Assembly: GCA_031291055.1 (NCBI GenBank)
Contig: JARLJU010000017.1
Coordinates: 186,001 to 250,000 of the forward strand
Direction: 5' to 3'
Source of the DNA: Rudaea sp.
GTDB lineage: Bacteria; Pseudomonadota; Gammaproteobacteria; Xanthomonadales; Rhodanobacteraceae
DNA length: 64,000 nt
Part shown: one piece after another, positions 10,782 through 23,815 of the stretch
Position numbering within the stretch: the first letter of the stretch is position 1
Layout of the letters: each line of letters begins with the position of its first letter
The notes under the pieces: generated by a model
Seen by the model: the letters and a program-made list of their open reading frames with translations, nothing else
What the model was told of the DNA's origin: nothing
Database searches by the model: none
Position numbers and translations under genes: made by a program

Positions 10782-12815
10782 ATGCCCAACGCCGACGCCA
10801 TCCCCGAATCCATCCCCTTCCGAAAACTCGGTCTGACCGAGGCCCTGCTGGAGACGCTGGCCGAAGTCGGCTACGAGACGCCGTCGCCCATCCAGGCCGC
10901 GACGATCCCGCCGCTGCTCGCGGGCCGCGATGTCATCGGCCAGGCCCAGACCGGCACCGGCAAGACCGCGGCGTTCGCACTGCCGATCCTGTCGCGGCTG
11001 GACCTGTCGAGAACCAGGCCCCAGGCGCTGGTGCTGGCGCCAACGCGGGAGCTGGCGATCCAGGTCGCCGAGGCGTTCCAGCGTTACGCGGTGAAAATGC
11101 CCGGTTTCCATGTATTGCCGATCTACGGTGGACAGAGCTACGGCCCGCAGCTCGGCGGCCTCAAGCGCGGCGTGCATGTCGTCGTCGGCACGCCCGGGCG
11201 CGTCATCGATCACTTGAACCGCGGCTCGCTCGACCTGTCGCAGCTGACCACCCTGGTGCTCGACGAAGCGGATGAAATGCTGCGCATGGGTTTCATCGAC
11301 GATGTCGAGCTGGTGCTGAAGGAAACCCCGCCGAAACGCCAGGTGGCGCTGTTTTCCGCGACGATGCCGGCGCAGATCCGGCGCATCGCGCAGACCTACC
11401 TGCGCGAGCCGGTAGAAATCGCGATCAAGAGCAAGACCACCACGGCGACGAACATCCGCCAGCGCTATTGGTACGTCAGCGGCATGCAGAAACTGGATGC
11501 GTTGACGCGCATTCTCGAGGCCGAGCCGTTCGAGGCCATGCTCGTGTTCATGCGCACCAAGCAGGCCACCGAGGAAATCGCGCAAAAACTGCAGGCGCGC
11601 GGTTTTGCGGCGGCGGCGATCAACGGCGACATGGTGCAGGCGCAGCGCGAACGCACGATCCAGCAATTGAAAGATGGCCTGCTCGACATCCTCGTCGCCA
11701 CCGACGTGGCCGCGCGCGGGCTCGACGTCGACCGCATCAGCCATGTGCTGAACTTCGATATCCCGACCGACACCGAAGCCTACGTGCATCGCATCGGCCG
11801 CACCGGCCGCGCGGGCCGCAGCGGCGAAGCGATCCTGTTCGTGGCGCCGCGCGAAAAACGCATGTTGCAGGCAATCGAACGCGCCACGCGGCAACCGATC
11901 ACCGAGATGCAGTTGCCCAGCGTCGAGGCCGTCAACGACCAGCGCATCACCAAATTCAAGCGCCGCATCGCCGATACGCTCGCGACCGGAGACCTCGGTC
12001 CGTTCCGCCAGTTGATCGAACAATACGAGCAGGAAAGCAATGTCCCCGCCGTGGAGATCGCGGCCGCGCTCGCGCGCCTCGTGCAGGGCAAGGAACCTTT
12101 GCTGCTGAAACCTCAGGCGCGGTTCGAGCGGACGACGGACAACGCGTACGGACATGGCGTGCGTCCATCCGGGCAAGCGCGCGAGGCGAGAGCGTTCGAG
12201 AAACCCGCGCGCGCCGAACATGCTGCACGCAAGGTCCCCCCGCCTGTCGCCGCCGAATTGCACGCGGCTCGACTTGCATCGCGCGACCACACCGAGCCTG
12301 CGTCGAAGGAGCGCGTTGCGCGTCCGCAAACGCTCCCACCGCGCCCGCACCACGACGAAGGACGGCGCGATGACGGGAAAGCCGCGCGCCCGCGGCGTGA
12401 CGAACGTTCGCGAGCGACTGAAAAGGGATTCGAGACCTATCGCATCGAGGTCGGCAAGACTCACGGTGTACAACCGGGCAATATCGTCGGCGCCATCGCC
12501 AACGAAGCCGGCATCGACAGCAAGCACATCGGCAAAATTGATATCCGCGACGATCACAGCCTGATCGACCTGCCCGAAGGCATGCCGTCGGAGATCTTCC
12601 AGCACCTGAAAAAAGTCTGGGTATCCAATCAGCAATTGCGCATCACGCGTGGCACCGACAAACCCGATTTCAAGAAAACCGACCATGAAAAGATAGAATT
12701 CAAGAAGCGCAGGGTCGACAAGCCGCGCAAGCCGTTTGCGCCGAAGCCGTCGTCGTCAAAGGCTGGAGGTTTCGAAAAGCCGAAGCGACGCGATTCAGGC
12801 GAGCGAGCGAAGTAA
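10782..12815 (+). CDS. deaD: DEAD-box ATP-dependent RNA helicase, CsdA/DeaD type
   Basis: This is a 677-residue RNA helicase. The N-terminal part has the Q motif (GYETPSPIQ), Walker A AQTGTGKT, PTRELAIQV, DEAD (VLDEADEML), SAT (LFSATMP) and the C-terminal helicase motifs ATDVAARGLDVDR and HRIGRTGRAGRSG. A charged, unstructured linker of about 100 residues is followed by a DbpA/CsdA-type RNA-binding fold (YRIEVGKTHGVQPGNIVGAI) and a Lys/Arg-rich tail. This domain order fits DeaD/CsdA, used in ribosome assembly and cold adaptation. ATG 10782 is chosen; an in-frame TTG at 10758 would add 8 residues. The gene interrupts what in E. coli is a nadD-rsfS-rlmH neighbourhood. Confidence 0.93.
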   Translation: MPNADAIPESIPFRKLGLTEALLETLAEVGYETPSPIQAATIPPLLAGRDVIGQAQTGTGKTAAFALPILSRLDLSRTRPQALVLAPTRELAIQVAEAFQRYAVKMPGFHVLPIYGGQSYGPQLGGLKRGVHVVVGTPGRVIDHLNRGSLDLSQLTTLVLDEADEMLRMGFIDDVELVLKETPPKRQVALFSATMPAQIRRIAQTYLREPVEIAIKSKTTTATNIRQRYWYVSGMQKLDALTRILEAEPFEAMLVFMRTKQATEEIAQKLQARGFAAAAINGDMVQAQRERTIQQLKDGLLDILVATDVAARGLDVDRISHVLNFDIPTDTEAYVHRIGRTGRAGRSGEAILFVAPREKRMLQAIERATRQPITEMQLPSVEAVNDQRITKFKRRIADTLATGDLGPFRQLIEQYEQESNVPAVEIAAALARLVQGKEPLLLKPQARFERTTDNAYGHGVRPSGQAREARAFEKPARAEHAARKVPPPVAAELHAARLASRDHTEPASKERVARPQTLPPRPHHDEGRRDDGKAARPRRDERSRATEKGFETYRIEVGKTHGVQPGNIVGAIANEAGIDSKHIGKIDIRDDHSLIDLPEGMPSEIFQHLKKVWVSNQQLRITRGTDKPDFKKTDHEKIEFKKRRVDKPRKPFAPKPSSSKAGGFEKPKRRDSGERAK

Positions 12816-12843
12816 ACGGATGGTTGCCTTGATCCATATCCTC

Positions 12844-12921
12844 AGCCGTTCGCGCTGAGCTATCGAACCACGGACAGCGCCGCGAAAGCGTTCACCCTTC
12901 GATAGCTCAGGGCGAACGGCT
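12844..12921. repeat. REP-like inverted pair between deaD and nadD
   Basis: Two 24-base arms, 12844-12867 and 12898-12921, are reverse complements with one mismatch (at 12854), separated by 30 bases. Each arm resembles the widespread intergenic element of the form CCGTTCGCCCTGAGC..TCGAAGG found in many proteobacteria. The right arm touches the nadD stop codon. Between convergent genes it would fold in both transcripts, so it may end transcription or protect 3' ends. Confidence 0.75.
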
Positions 12922-13564
12922 ACGGTTGTCGCTGACGATACGGCGCGAGCAATTCGGCATGTGCGGACAAGGCATCCGGCAGCAGCCAGCGCGGCTCGCG
13001 GCCGTTCGCCAGCAGCGTACGCACCGAGCTGGCGGAAATTTCCAGTGGCGTTACCGGCAGATCCAGTACCTTGCCGGCGGCAGATTCGCGTAATTCCTGT
13101 GCAGCGGTAGCGCGTCGCGGGGTGATCTCGGCCGCCAGTTCCCGCGGCAACGCTGCGACATGCCCCGGTCGGGTCAGTACCATGATATGGGCAAGATCAA
13201 ACAACATCCGCCATTCGTGCCACGTCGTCAGTCCAGCGAAAGCATCCGTACCTAGCAGCAGGACCAGGGGCTGCAAGACAGATGTTTCGGCGCGCAATTC
13301 ACGCAGCGTATCCACCGTGTAGGAGGGCCCATCGCGGCGCAACTCGCGCGTATCCAGGACCAGACGATCCTGCCCGACCAGCGCGGCTTCAAGCAGGCGC
13401 ACACGCTGTCGCGCGTCCGCCACCGGCGCAGCGCGATGCGGTGGCATGTTTGCCGGCATCAGATGTACCTGCGCCCCGAGTGCCTCGGCCGCCTCCCAGG
13501 CAACGCGCAGATGACCCAGATGTACCGGATCGAAGGTGCCGCCGAGGATGGCGATGGGCTTCAT
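12920..13564 (-). CDS. nadD: Nicotinate-nucleotide adenylyltransferase
   Basis: NadD converts nicotinate mononucleotide plus ATP to deamido-NAD in NAD synthesis. The 214-residue protein has the nucleotidyltransferase start GGTFDPVHLGHLRVAWEA with the HxGH motif, LLLGTDAFAGLTTWHEW in the middle, and the C-terminal ISASSVRTLL motif. It converges on deaD and is followed on the same strand, upstream, by holA, matching the E. coli holA-nadD order. Its stop codon lies inside the right arm of the inverted repeat. Confidence 0.97.
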   Translation of the reverse strand: MKPIAILGGTFDPVHLGHLRVAWEAAEALGAQVHLMPANMPPHRAAPVADARQRVRLLEAALVGQDRLVLDTRELRRDGPSYTVDTLRELRAETSVLQPLVLLLGTDAFAGLTTWHEWRMLFDLAHIMVLTRPGHVAALPRELAAEITPRRATAAQELRESAAGKVLDLPVTPLEISASSVRTLLANGREPRWLLPDALSAHAELLAPYRQRQP

Positions 13565-13677
13565 GGGTCAGGACTGAGGGCCGAGACACGGCTGCCTTGT
13601 CGCAGCTTGCCATGAGCCGTCGGCTGTGCGACGCGGACCATGCAAAAAAAAATACACCATCCCGGCAACATGTTCTC

Positions 13678-14700
13678 TCAGCCCTCGGCCCTCAGCGCCA
13701 GTACCCGCGGCGTCGTTACTGCGGCAATCAACCGCTCAAGCTCGCGCCAGGCATCACCGTCGCCACGCCCCTTGCTGATGCGGTCGATACGTGCCGCCTG
13801 TACGAGACAGGCTTCCCAATGCGCGCGATCCGCCCGCGCCAGGGTTCTGCGATAGACGCCTTCGCGTGCCGGCCAGATGCGCTCGGTGCGAAACGCTGTA
13901 GCGATGTTCGTGCCCGCCCCTGCCAGCCGTGCGAGGGTCTGCAACTGATTCAGGATCCAGCCCATCAGGGCGGGAACCTGTTCCCCTTCGGCGCGCAAGC
14001 CGCCGAGAATGCGCAACGCGCGCGCCGCGTCGCCAGCCAGCATCGCATCGGCGAGCTTGAACACGTCGAAGCGCGCACTGTCGGCGACGAGATCTTCCAG
14101 CGTTTGCGCATCGAGCGGCGCGGCGCCGTGCAGCAACGCGAGCTTGTCGATTTCCTGGGCCGCGGCAAGCGAATTGCCCTCGACGCGCTCAGCCAGGGCC
14201 TCGACTGCGGCGCCATCCGGTTTCAGGCCGCGGCTGGCCATGCGTTCGCCGATCCAGCGCAGCAACTCGTCCGGCTTGAGCGGCCATACCGGGGTGAACG
14301 ATCCGACCTTTTCCACCGCGGCGACCCACGCAGTTTCGTGTGCCTTGCTCCACTGGGTGCACGTGATCAGCAGAATCGTGTCCGCCGGTGGCTGCGCACA
14401 GTATTCGATCAGGACCGCCGCGCCTTCCTTACCCGGCTTGCCGCCGGGAAGGCGCAGATCGATCGTGCGGCGTGTGGCAAACAACGACATCGATGCGGCA
14501 GCCATCGCCAGCGCATTCCAGTCGAAGTGCTGGTCGACATCGAGGACTTCGCGCTCGGCGTAACCAAGCTCCCGCGTCCGCGCCCGCAGCGCGTCGGCCG
14601 CCTCGAGCAGCAGCAGGTGTTCCTCGCCGGCAAGAAGATAGACCGGCTTCAGATCCGGACCGGTCAGGTGTTTGCGCAATTGGGCGAGGCTGGTCGGCAT
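13678..14700 (-). CDS. holA: DNA polymerase III delta subunit
   Basis: This clamp-loader delta subunit opens the beta sliding clamp. The 340-residue protein has the family start LKPVYLLAGEEHLLLLEAADALR, a degenerate AAA+ domain without a functional Walker A, the WPLKPDELLRWI segment, and the delta-type C-terminal bundle (VPALMGWILNQLQTLARL). The neighbourhood lptE-holA-nadD matches enterobacteria. The 113-bp spacer to nadD holds no gene but has a CTGAGGGCCGAG copy whose complement recurs in the holA 3' end. Confidence 0.95.
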   Translation of the reverse strand: MPTSLAQLRKHLTGPDLKPVYLLAGEEHLLLLEAADALRARTRELGYAEREVLDVDQHFDWNALAMAAASMSLFATRRTIDLRLPGGKPGKEGAAVLIEYCAQPPADTILLITCTQWSKAHETAWVAAVEKVGSFTPVWPLKPDELLRWIGERMASRGLKPDGAAVEALAERVEGNSLAAAQEIDKLALLHGAAPLDAQTLEDLVADSARFDVFKLADAMLAGDAARALRILGGLRAEGEQVPALMGWILNQLQTLARLAGAGTNIATAFRTERIWPAREGVYRRTLARADRAHWEACLVQAARIDRISKGRGDGDAWRELERLIAAVTTPRVLALRAEG

Positions 14701-14712
14701 TCCGGTTGGCGG

Positions 14713-15219
14713 CTACGCCCCGCGCTTGCGCTCCGCTGCTTCGATCTTGCGCAGCAGCGCCTGCACCATGTCGCGCTCCATTTCCTTCTTGATCTCGTCC
14801 TGCTCGGCGCTGGTACCGATCGCCTGGGTTTGATCGAACGTGAACTCGCGCGAATGTTCGATCACTTCCCTCGGCATCAGCGTCTTGCCATTGGCATCGG
14901 TAATCTGCATTTCGACGTGATAGACCATGGAGAATTCATTGACGTAGGCGTTGGAACCCACCGAACGCACGATCGGCGCGAGCGAGATGGCCGGAATGTC
15001 GATCTCCGCGATGCCGTCGCCTGCTGCATTTTCCACTTTTGCCCCGGACCGCACGAGGGCGGCCTGCAGATCATGGACGAGCGGGCTGTACGGGTCGGCG
15101 ATCTGCACATGCACGCGCTGCATGCCTGGCGGCAACTGCACCTCGCCGCGCATGTGAAAACCGCAGGCCGGCAACACACAGATCGCGGCAAGCATCGGGG
15201 CATAGCGGAAAATTTTCAT
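14713..15219 (-). CDS. lptE: LPS-assembly lipoprotein LptE
   Basis: LptE plugs the LptD barrel and completes lipopolysaccharide delivery to the outer leaflet. The 168-residue precursor has a signal peptide with lipobox LPAC (cysteine about residue 19), followed by GFHMRGEVQLPPGMQRVHV, the diagnostic start of mature LptE. The C-terminus is helical and charged (RDMVQALLRKIEAAERK). Its ATG overlaps the stop of the glutathione transferase gene (ATGA), so the two are probably translationally coupled, and holA follows 12 bp after its stop. Confidence 0.94.
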   Translation of the reverse strand: MKIFRYAPMLAAICVLPACGFHMRGEVQLPPGMQRVHVQIADPYSPLVHDLQAALVRSGAKVENAAGDGIAEIDIPAISLAPIVRSVGSNAYVNEFSMVYHVEMQITDANGKTLMPREVIEHSREFTFDQTQAIGTSAEQDEIKKEMERDMVQALLRKIEAAERKRGA

Positions 15220-15857
15220 GTTCTGGTTCCGGTGAGAATGGGATGTCGGGCGCGCATCAGATCATACGGCGCGCGCCAGCCGGGCAGCGCACGGATGCGT
15301 CCAAGCCATGCCTGCACGGCAGGCCAGCTATCCAGGTTGATGCGCGCCTGATCCGCCCAGAACATGTAGCCGCAAGCCGAGATGTCGGCGATCGTGGGGC
15401 CGCTGGAGACGAGAAAATCCGTACAGTACAGGTGGTTCTGCAACGTATCCAGGTCGACCTGCGTGCGCTCGGCAAACCAGGCCTCCACGGCAGGATTGGC
15501 CGCGGTGAAACTGCGCGAGAACCGCAGGTGCGGCAGGCTCATCGCAAGGCGGTTGCCCTCCCACGACAGCCATTCGCGCACGCGAACCTTTTCGGCCTCG
15601 GTGCGACCGTCGAACCGACCGTAGCGCCGCGCCAGCGTGTCGAGAATCGCATTTGACTGGCACACCGCCAGGCCGTCGTCGAAGACCAGCACCGGTACTT
15701 CGCCGAACAGCGAGGCGTTGCGGAAATCCTCGCTGCGCAATTCGCGCAAGCGGTTCAGATCGACAGGCCGCTGTTCAAAATCGACGCCCATCAAGGTAAG
15801 TGCCAGGGCCACCTTGTAGCAGTGGCCGGATTCGTGATGACAGTACAGGATCGGCAT
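15216..15857 (-). CDS. Glutathione S-transferase family protein
   Basis: This 213-residue cytosolic GST-fold protein has an N-terminal thioredoxin-like domain (MPILYCHHESGHCYKVALAL, then VPVLVFDDGLAVCQSNAIL with the glutathione-binding QS pair) and an all-helical C-terminal domain (GPTIADISACGYMFW). The substrate cannot be read from sequence. It is inserted between leuS and lptE, genes that are adjacent in E. coli, and overlaps lptE by the ATGA junction, starting 6 bp after the leuS stop. Confidence 0.88.
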   Translation of the reverse strand: MPILYCHHESGHCYKVALALTLMGVDFEQRPVDLNRLRELRSEDFRNASLFGEVPVLVFDDGLAVCQSNAILDTLARRYGRFDGRTEAEKVRVREWLSWEGNRLAMSLPHLRFSRSFTAANPAVEAWFAERTQVDLDTLQNHLYCTDFLVSSGPTIADISACGYMFWADQARINLDSWPAVQAWLGRIRALPGWRAPYDLMRARHPILTGTRT

Positions 15858-15863
15858 GTCGGA

Positions 15864-19323
<3,460 letters not shown>

Positions 19324-19324
<1 letters not shown>

Positions 19325-20985
19325 CAGTGGTCTCCCGAAGCAGGCGCATCGGCGGCTTTGCCGCGCAGCAACGCTTCCGGATGGCGTTGCAGGTAATCGG
19401 CAAGGCTGTGCAGCGACTGCGCGGCGCGGCGCAATTCCTCCAGCGTGCCGGTCATGCCGTGCCCGAGCGGCGAGTCCGAAGCCAGGGTGTGGTTGGCCGT
19501 ATCCAAAGCGCGCTGCGCGGCAGCCAGCATCTGCTTTGCTTCCGGTGCGAGTTCGGTGTCGAGCTGGCGCATCAGCGCATTGGTGCCGTGCAAGGTGTCG
19601 CGCAGATTGATGCCGATTTCGTCCAAGGGCACTTTGTCGAGCTTGGCCAGGATATCGGTGACCTGCTGCTGGATTTCTTCCAGGCTGCCTGGTGCCGTCG
19701 GAATTTCCAGTGGCTTGGCCGCCGGATCGAACTTGACCGGTTTGGCGTGAGGCACCAGCGCCAGCGCGATGTAAAGCTGCTGGGTGATCAGATTGCCGAG
19801 CTTGGCCTGCGCACGGAAACCGTGATCGACCAGCGACTGGAACACGGCCCCGATGTCGACCTTGTTCTCCCCTGCCTGGGTGAAGCGCTCGTTGATGCGA
19901 CCCAGGCGCTTGGGATAGATCGTCGCCGTCACATTGGCCGGAAATGTCTGCGTGCCGGCTTCGTAGTCCAGCTCGATGGAAGTGACGGCGCCGATCACGA
20001 TGCCACGGAAATCGATTGGGGCGCCGACAGTGAGGCCGCGCAAGGTCTCGTCGAAACGCATGCGGATATCGACTGCCGGACCATCGGGCGGCTTGAGCGC
20101 ATCGCCCATGTCGCGATAAAGATTGAATGTCGAGTTTTCGGCGACCTCCCGCGTATCGGCGGTATTGGTCGATTGAAACGCCACGCCTCCGGCGATGACG
20201 GTGGCGAGCGATTCGGTGTTGAGTTTGAGTCCGGACGCATTGAGCGCCAGGTCGATGCCACTGGCATTCCAGAAGTGGGCCGAATCGGTGACGTAGCGGT
20301 CAAACGGCGCGTCGATGAACAACTGCATGGTCACGGCATTCCCATCGTCGTTGAGCTTGTAGCCGGTGATGCGGCCGACGCGCTCGCGCCGGTAGTACAC
20401 CGGCGAACCTATGTCGAGCGAGCCCAGGTCGTCGCTGCGCAGCGTGAAGCTGCGTCCCTGGTTGCCGTGCAGCACGGGCGGTGGCGTTTCCAGGCCGCTG
20501 AATTGCGTTTGCTCTTCCTTCGAAGTGCCGGCATCGGCGCCGATATAGGCACCGGAAAACAGCGTGCCCAGGCCGGAGACGCCGCCAAACCCGACCCGTG
20601 GTCGCACTACCCAGTAGCGGGCGTCGCGCACGGCGAACCCATGCGAATGCCGATCCAGCTCGACATTCACGATCACGCGTGAATTGTCTTCGCTGAGTGC
20701 CACGCCACCGACGCGACCGATCACTACCTCCTTGTAACGTACTTCGGTCTTGCCCGCGTCGATGCCTTCGGCGCTCTGGAACGTGATCTTTATTTTTTGC
20801 CCGACGGAGCGATAGCTGCTGACCAGCACCCCGGCGCCGACAATGGCCGCCACCAAGGGCACCAGCCATATCAGCGAAGGCGCAAAACGCCCGCGCTGCA
20901 CGAAGGTCGGTTGCGGCAGGTCATGCAGCGGATCGGCCGACCCGTCATTCTCGGGAAGCATATCAGCCATGGCGTTCTTGGGCAT
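19324..20985 (-). CDS. pqiB: PqiB-type MCE-domain lipid transport protein
   Basis: This 553-residue protein has a short cytoplasmic N-terminus, one membrane helix (SLIWLVPLVAAIVGAGVLV), and then three MCE/MlaD domains, visible as repeats beginning ITFQSAEGIDAGKTEVRYKE, FTLRSDDLGSLDIGSPVYYR, and the GLTVGAPIDFRG segment. A helical C-terminus follows (LDKVPLDEIGINLRDTLHGT), which in PqiB forms a tube across the periplasm. The start overlaps the end of the second pqiA gene by 23 bp. Length matches E. coli PqiB (546). Confidence 0.94.
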
Positions 20986-21592
20986 CCCAGATCAGGCGTG
21001 GATCGAAGCTGGCCGAGGCCAGCATGGTCAACACTACTACCGCGCCGAATGCAACGATGCCGGGGCCGGGAAGCACCTCTGCCAGGTTGCCGAAATCGAC
21101 CAGGGCCACGAGCAACGCGACGACAAAAACATCGAGCATCGACCAGTGCCCGACGGCTTCGATCATGCGGTACAGAGTAGCGCATTGGCGTGGGCGCCAC
21201 GGCGTTTTCTGCCGCGCGCTCAGGGCGAGCAGCGACAGTCCGATCATCTTCAGGATCGGCACCACCACGCTGGCCACGAATACGATCAGGGCCAGATCCC
21301 ACGATCCGGTATTCCACAATTCCACTATTCCACCCAGGATGGTATGCGTCTCCCGGCCCGCGAACAGGGCCCCGGTGTGCATGACCGGCAGCACATTGGC
21401 CGGGACGTACAGGATCACCGAGGCAATCAGCAGCGCCCAGGTCCGGCCGATGCTGTCGGGTTTGCGCACATGCAGGCGTGCCCCGCAACGCGGGCAGCCG
21501 TGCGCTGCCCTGTCGTGCGCGCCGCGGCAAAGCAAGCCGCAGGCGGTGCAGGCGACAAGATGCAAATCGCGGGCGCGCACAATGCCAGTCAT
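20963..21592 (-). CDS. pqiA: PqiA-like inner-membrane protein, second half
   Basis: This 209-residue paraquat-inducible protein A domain has an N-terminal cysteine-rich, rubredoxin-like part (CTACGLLC and CPRCGARL) followed by four membrane helices (WALLIASVILYVPANVLPVM is characteristic). E. coli PqiA is one polypeptide with two such halves; here the halves are separate genes. The ATG overlaps the stop of the upstream half (ATGA), so the two are likely made in equal amounts and assemble together with PqiB. Confidence 0.9.
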   Translation of the reverse strand: MTGIVRARDLHLVACTACGLLCRGAHDRAAHGCPRCGARLHVRKPDSIGRTWALLIASVILYVPANVLPVMHTGALFAGRETHTILGGIVELWNTGSWDLALIVFVASVVVPILKMIGLSLLALSARQKTPWRPRQCATLYRMIEAVGHWSMLDVFVVALLVALVDFGNLAEVLPGPGIVAFGAVVVLTMLASASFDPRLIWDAQERHG

Positions 21593-22266
21593 GCCTGATT
21601 TGCCCTCATGTCTTGATTTTCCGTGGCGATATCCCACAGGTGCGAATGATCGAACGAGGCCACCAGGGTGATCAGGCCAGTCAGCGCGGCGAACGACCAC
21701 AGCCCCATGCCGGGCGTGATCCGCGCCATGCTGGCAAGCTTCACCATCGCGACGAAGATTCCGAGCAGGAACACTTCTGGCATGCTCCAGTCGCGGGCGA
21801 AACGCAGAATGCGCATGGCGGCGCCGAAGCCGGGCGGTCGCCGCTTCCGCGCAAGCGGCCACAGCACATACGCTGCCGCGAGCAATTCGACCAACGGGAA
21901 GAAAAACAGCGTGAGCGCCGTGAGCACGGCAATGGGCGCGATGCCGTCCTGCCAGCTTGCGATGATCGCGCCCCACAGGGTACTCCCGCCGTGCGCGCCA
22001 CGAACCTCGATGCGGACGATCGGATATACGTTGGCGAGAACGAACGCGATCAGTCCGGCGACGGTCAACGCCAGCATGCCGTTCACGTCAAGGCGCTGCA
22101 TGCGTTCCAGCACGCCGCCGCAACGTGTGCAACGCGCGAGCATGCCGCTCCGGAACGCCGGCTTGCGGTATACCGAGTCGCAGTGATCGCAGACCATGAC
22201 GGCCTGGTTGGTCGTTGCCAAAACGGCGCCCTCGTCGATCGGCCGGTCACCACACTGCCGGGTCAT
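21589..22266 (-). CDS. pqiA: PqiA-like inner-membrane protein, first half
   Basis: This 225-residue PqiA domain protein has the N-terminal cysteine pairs CDHC and CTRC, followed by four hydrophobic segments including GMLALTVAGLIAFVLANVYP, a counterpart of the ANVLPVM helix in the second half. It is the first gene of a four-gene pqiA-pqiA-pqiB-pqiC operon and is divergent from the exported amidohydrolase. An internal start at MVCDHC would remove 23 residues; the annotated ATG is at 22266. Confidence 0.9.
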   Translation of the reverse strand: MTRQCGDRPIDEGAVLATTNQAVMVCDHCDSVYRKPAFRSGMLARCTRCGGVLERMQRLDVNGMLALTVAGLIAFVLANVYPIVRIEVRGAHGGSTLWGAIIASWQDGIAPIAVLTALTLFFFPLVELLAAAYVLWPLARKRRPPGFGAAMRILRFARDWSMPEVFLLGIFVAMVKLASMARITPGMGLWSFAALTGLITLVASFDHSHLWDIATENQDMRANQA

Positions 22267-22375
22267 TGCTGAAGTAAGCCGGAACGCCGGTTCGACGCGT
22301 AACCCAGCTTATGGCATAGGTGAACCTGTTTCCACGGCGTACCATGCTTGCTCCACATCCGGGGAGTACTCACCA

Positions 22376-23785
22376 ATGCGTTCGATGCTCACGCGTTCCG
22401 TCACGATCGCCGCAGCCACTGCCGCAACGATTGCAACAATTTCAACGTTTCCCGGCCACGCCGCCGAGCCCGCCGCGCCGAACGCCGTGCCGATCGCGCT
22501 GCATTGCCCGCGCCTGATCGACACCGATGCCGGCAAACTCCTCGGCGAATCCACGATCGTGATCGACGGCAAACGCATTCGCGAAGTTCGCTCCGGGCAC
22601 GCCAAGGTGGAGGGCGCGCAGGACATCGAACTGAAGGACGTCACTTGCCTGCCCGGCTTGATCGACAGCCATACACACCTTACCGACCAGACGAGCCCAA
22701 CGGCCTACAACGACCAGTTTCGCTGGAATGCCGCCGATTACGCGATCCGCAGCACGGTCTATGCGCGGCGCACGCTCGACGCCGGCTTCACCACGGTGCG
22801 CAATGTCGGCGATTCCGACTACAACTCGGTGGCGCTGCGCAATGCAATCAACGCCGGCGTGGTGCCGGGCCCGCGCATCTTCACTGCCGGCACCGCGATC
22901 GGGTCGACTGGGGGTCACGCCGATCCTACCAATGGTTACCGGCAGGATCTGGCCGGTGACGCCGGCGCAAAGGACGGCATGATCAACTCGCCCGAGGACG
23001 CATGGAAGGCGATCCGCGAGCATTACAAGAATGGCGCCGACCTGATCAAGATCATGCCGTCCGGCGGCGTACTGGATGAAAGCTCGAGCGTCGACAACGC
23101 GCAATTGACGATTGCGGAAATCCAGGCTGTCGTCGCCGCAGCCCACGACTACGGCTTCACCGTCGCTGCACATGCGCATGGCGCCGAGGCGATCCGCCGT
23201 GCGGTGATCGGCGGCGTGGATTCGATCGAGCACGGCACCTTCATGAACGACGATGACATGAAGCTGATGAAGGAGCACGGCACCTGGTATGTGCCGACGA
23301 TCATCGCCGGCAAGTTCGTCCAGGAAAAGGCCGAGATTCCCGGCTACTACCCGGCGCAGGTCGCGGCAAAGGCGAGAATGGTCGGCCCGATCATCCAGGC
23401 CACTGCCGGCAGGGCCTACAAGGCCGGCGTGAAGATCGCGTTCGGCACCGACGCGGCCGTGTATCCGCACGGTCAGAACGCGAAGGAATTCCAGTACATG
23501 GTCGAAGCCGGCATGCCGCCGATGTTCACGATCCAGGCCGCGACCACGCACGCGGCCCAACTGCTGAAACACGACAAGGACATCGGCAGCATCGCCGCCG
23601 GCAAGTTCGCCGACGTCATCGCCGTTCCCGGCAATCCGCTCGACGACATCAGCCTGATGCAGAAAGTGGGTTTCGTGATGAAGGAAGGCCAGGTATTCAA
23701 AGCGGACGGCAAGGAGCAGACGCCGCTGGCGCAAATCGACGCGCCGGCCACGACCGCCCGCGGCGAGGAATTGCAGGGTTACTGA
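22376..23785 (+). CDS. Exported imidazolonepropionase-like amidohydrolase (prolidase type)
   Basis: This is a 469-residue metal-dependent hydrolase with a signal peptide of about 30 residues (ATAATIATISTFPGHAAEP). Metal-site features are the HxH in LIDSHTHL (about residues 98-101), the bridging lysine in LIKIMPSGGV, histidines in AAHAHGAEA and IEHGTF, and the aspartate in FGTDAAVYPHG. This pattern fits the exported Xaa-Pro dipeptidase/imidazolonepropionase-like group, often acting on dipeptides; the exact substrate is unknown. ATG 22376 has GGGGAG 10 bases upstream. A second protein of this kind lies at 48229. Confidence 0.88.
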   Translation: MRSMLTRSVTIAAATAATIATISTFPGHAAEPAAPNAVPIALHCPRLIDTDAGKLLGESTIVIDGKRIREVRSGHAKVEGAQDIELKDVTCLPGLIDSHTHLTDQTSPTAYNDQFRWNAADYAIRSTVYARRTLDAGFTTVRNVGDSDYNSVALRNAINAGVVPGPRIFTAGTAIGSTGGHADPTNGYRQDLAGDAGAKDGMINSPEDAWKAIREHYKNGADLIKIMPSGGVLDESSSVDNAQLTIAEIQAVVAAAHDYGFTVAAHAHGAEAIRRAVIGGVDSIEHGTFMNDDDMKLMKEHGTWYVPTIIAGKFVQEKAEIPGYYPAQVAAKARMVGPIIQATAGRAYKAGVKIAFGTDAAVYPHGQNAKEFQYMVEAGMPPMFTIQAATTHAAQLLKHDKDIGSIAAGKFADVIAVPGNPLDDISLMQKVGFVMKEGQVFKADGKEQTPLAQIDAPATTARGEELQGY

Positions 23786-23815
23786 TCCCCGCGGCTCGCG
23801 CCCCCATCGCAACAA

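Noticed and set aside
10740..12686. A 648-codon open frame opposite the helicase gene
   Set aside because: The helicase has all DEAD-box motifs; the opposite frame has none and no ribosome site. The same holds for long frames opposite the M13 genes (42926-45253) and the kinase (31440-33662).
22298..22303. CGTAAC upstream of the first amidohydrolase
   Set aside because: The position 17 bases upstream reads TAAGCC, with no similarity to TGTCAG, so only the -10 half is present.
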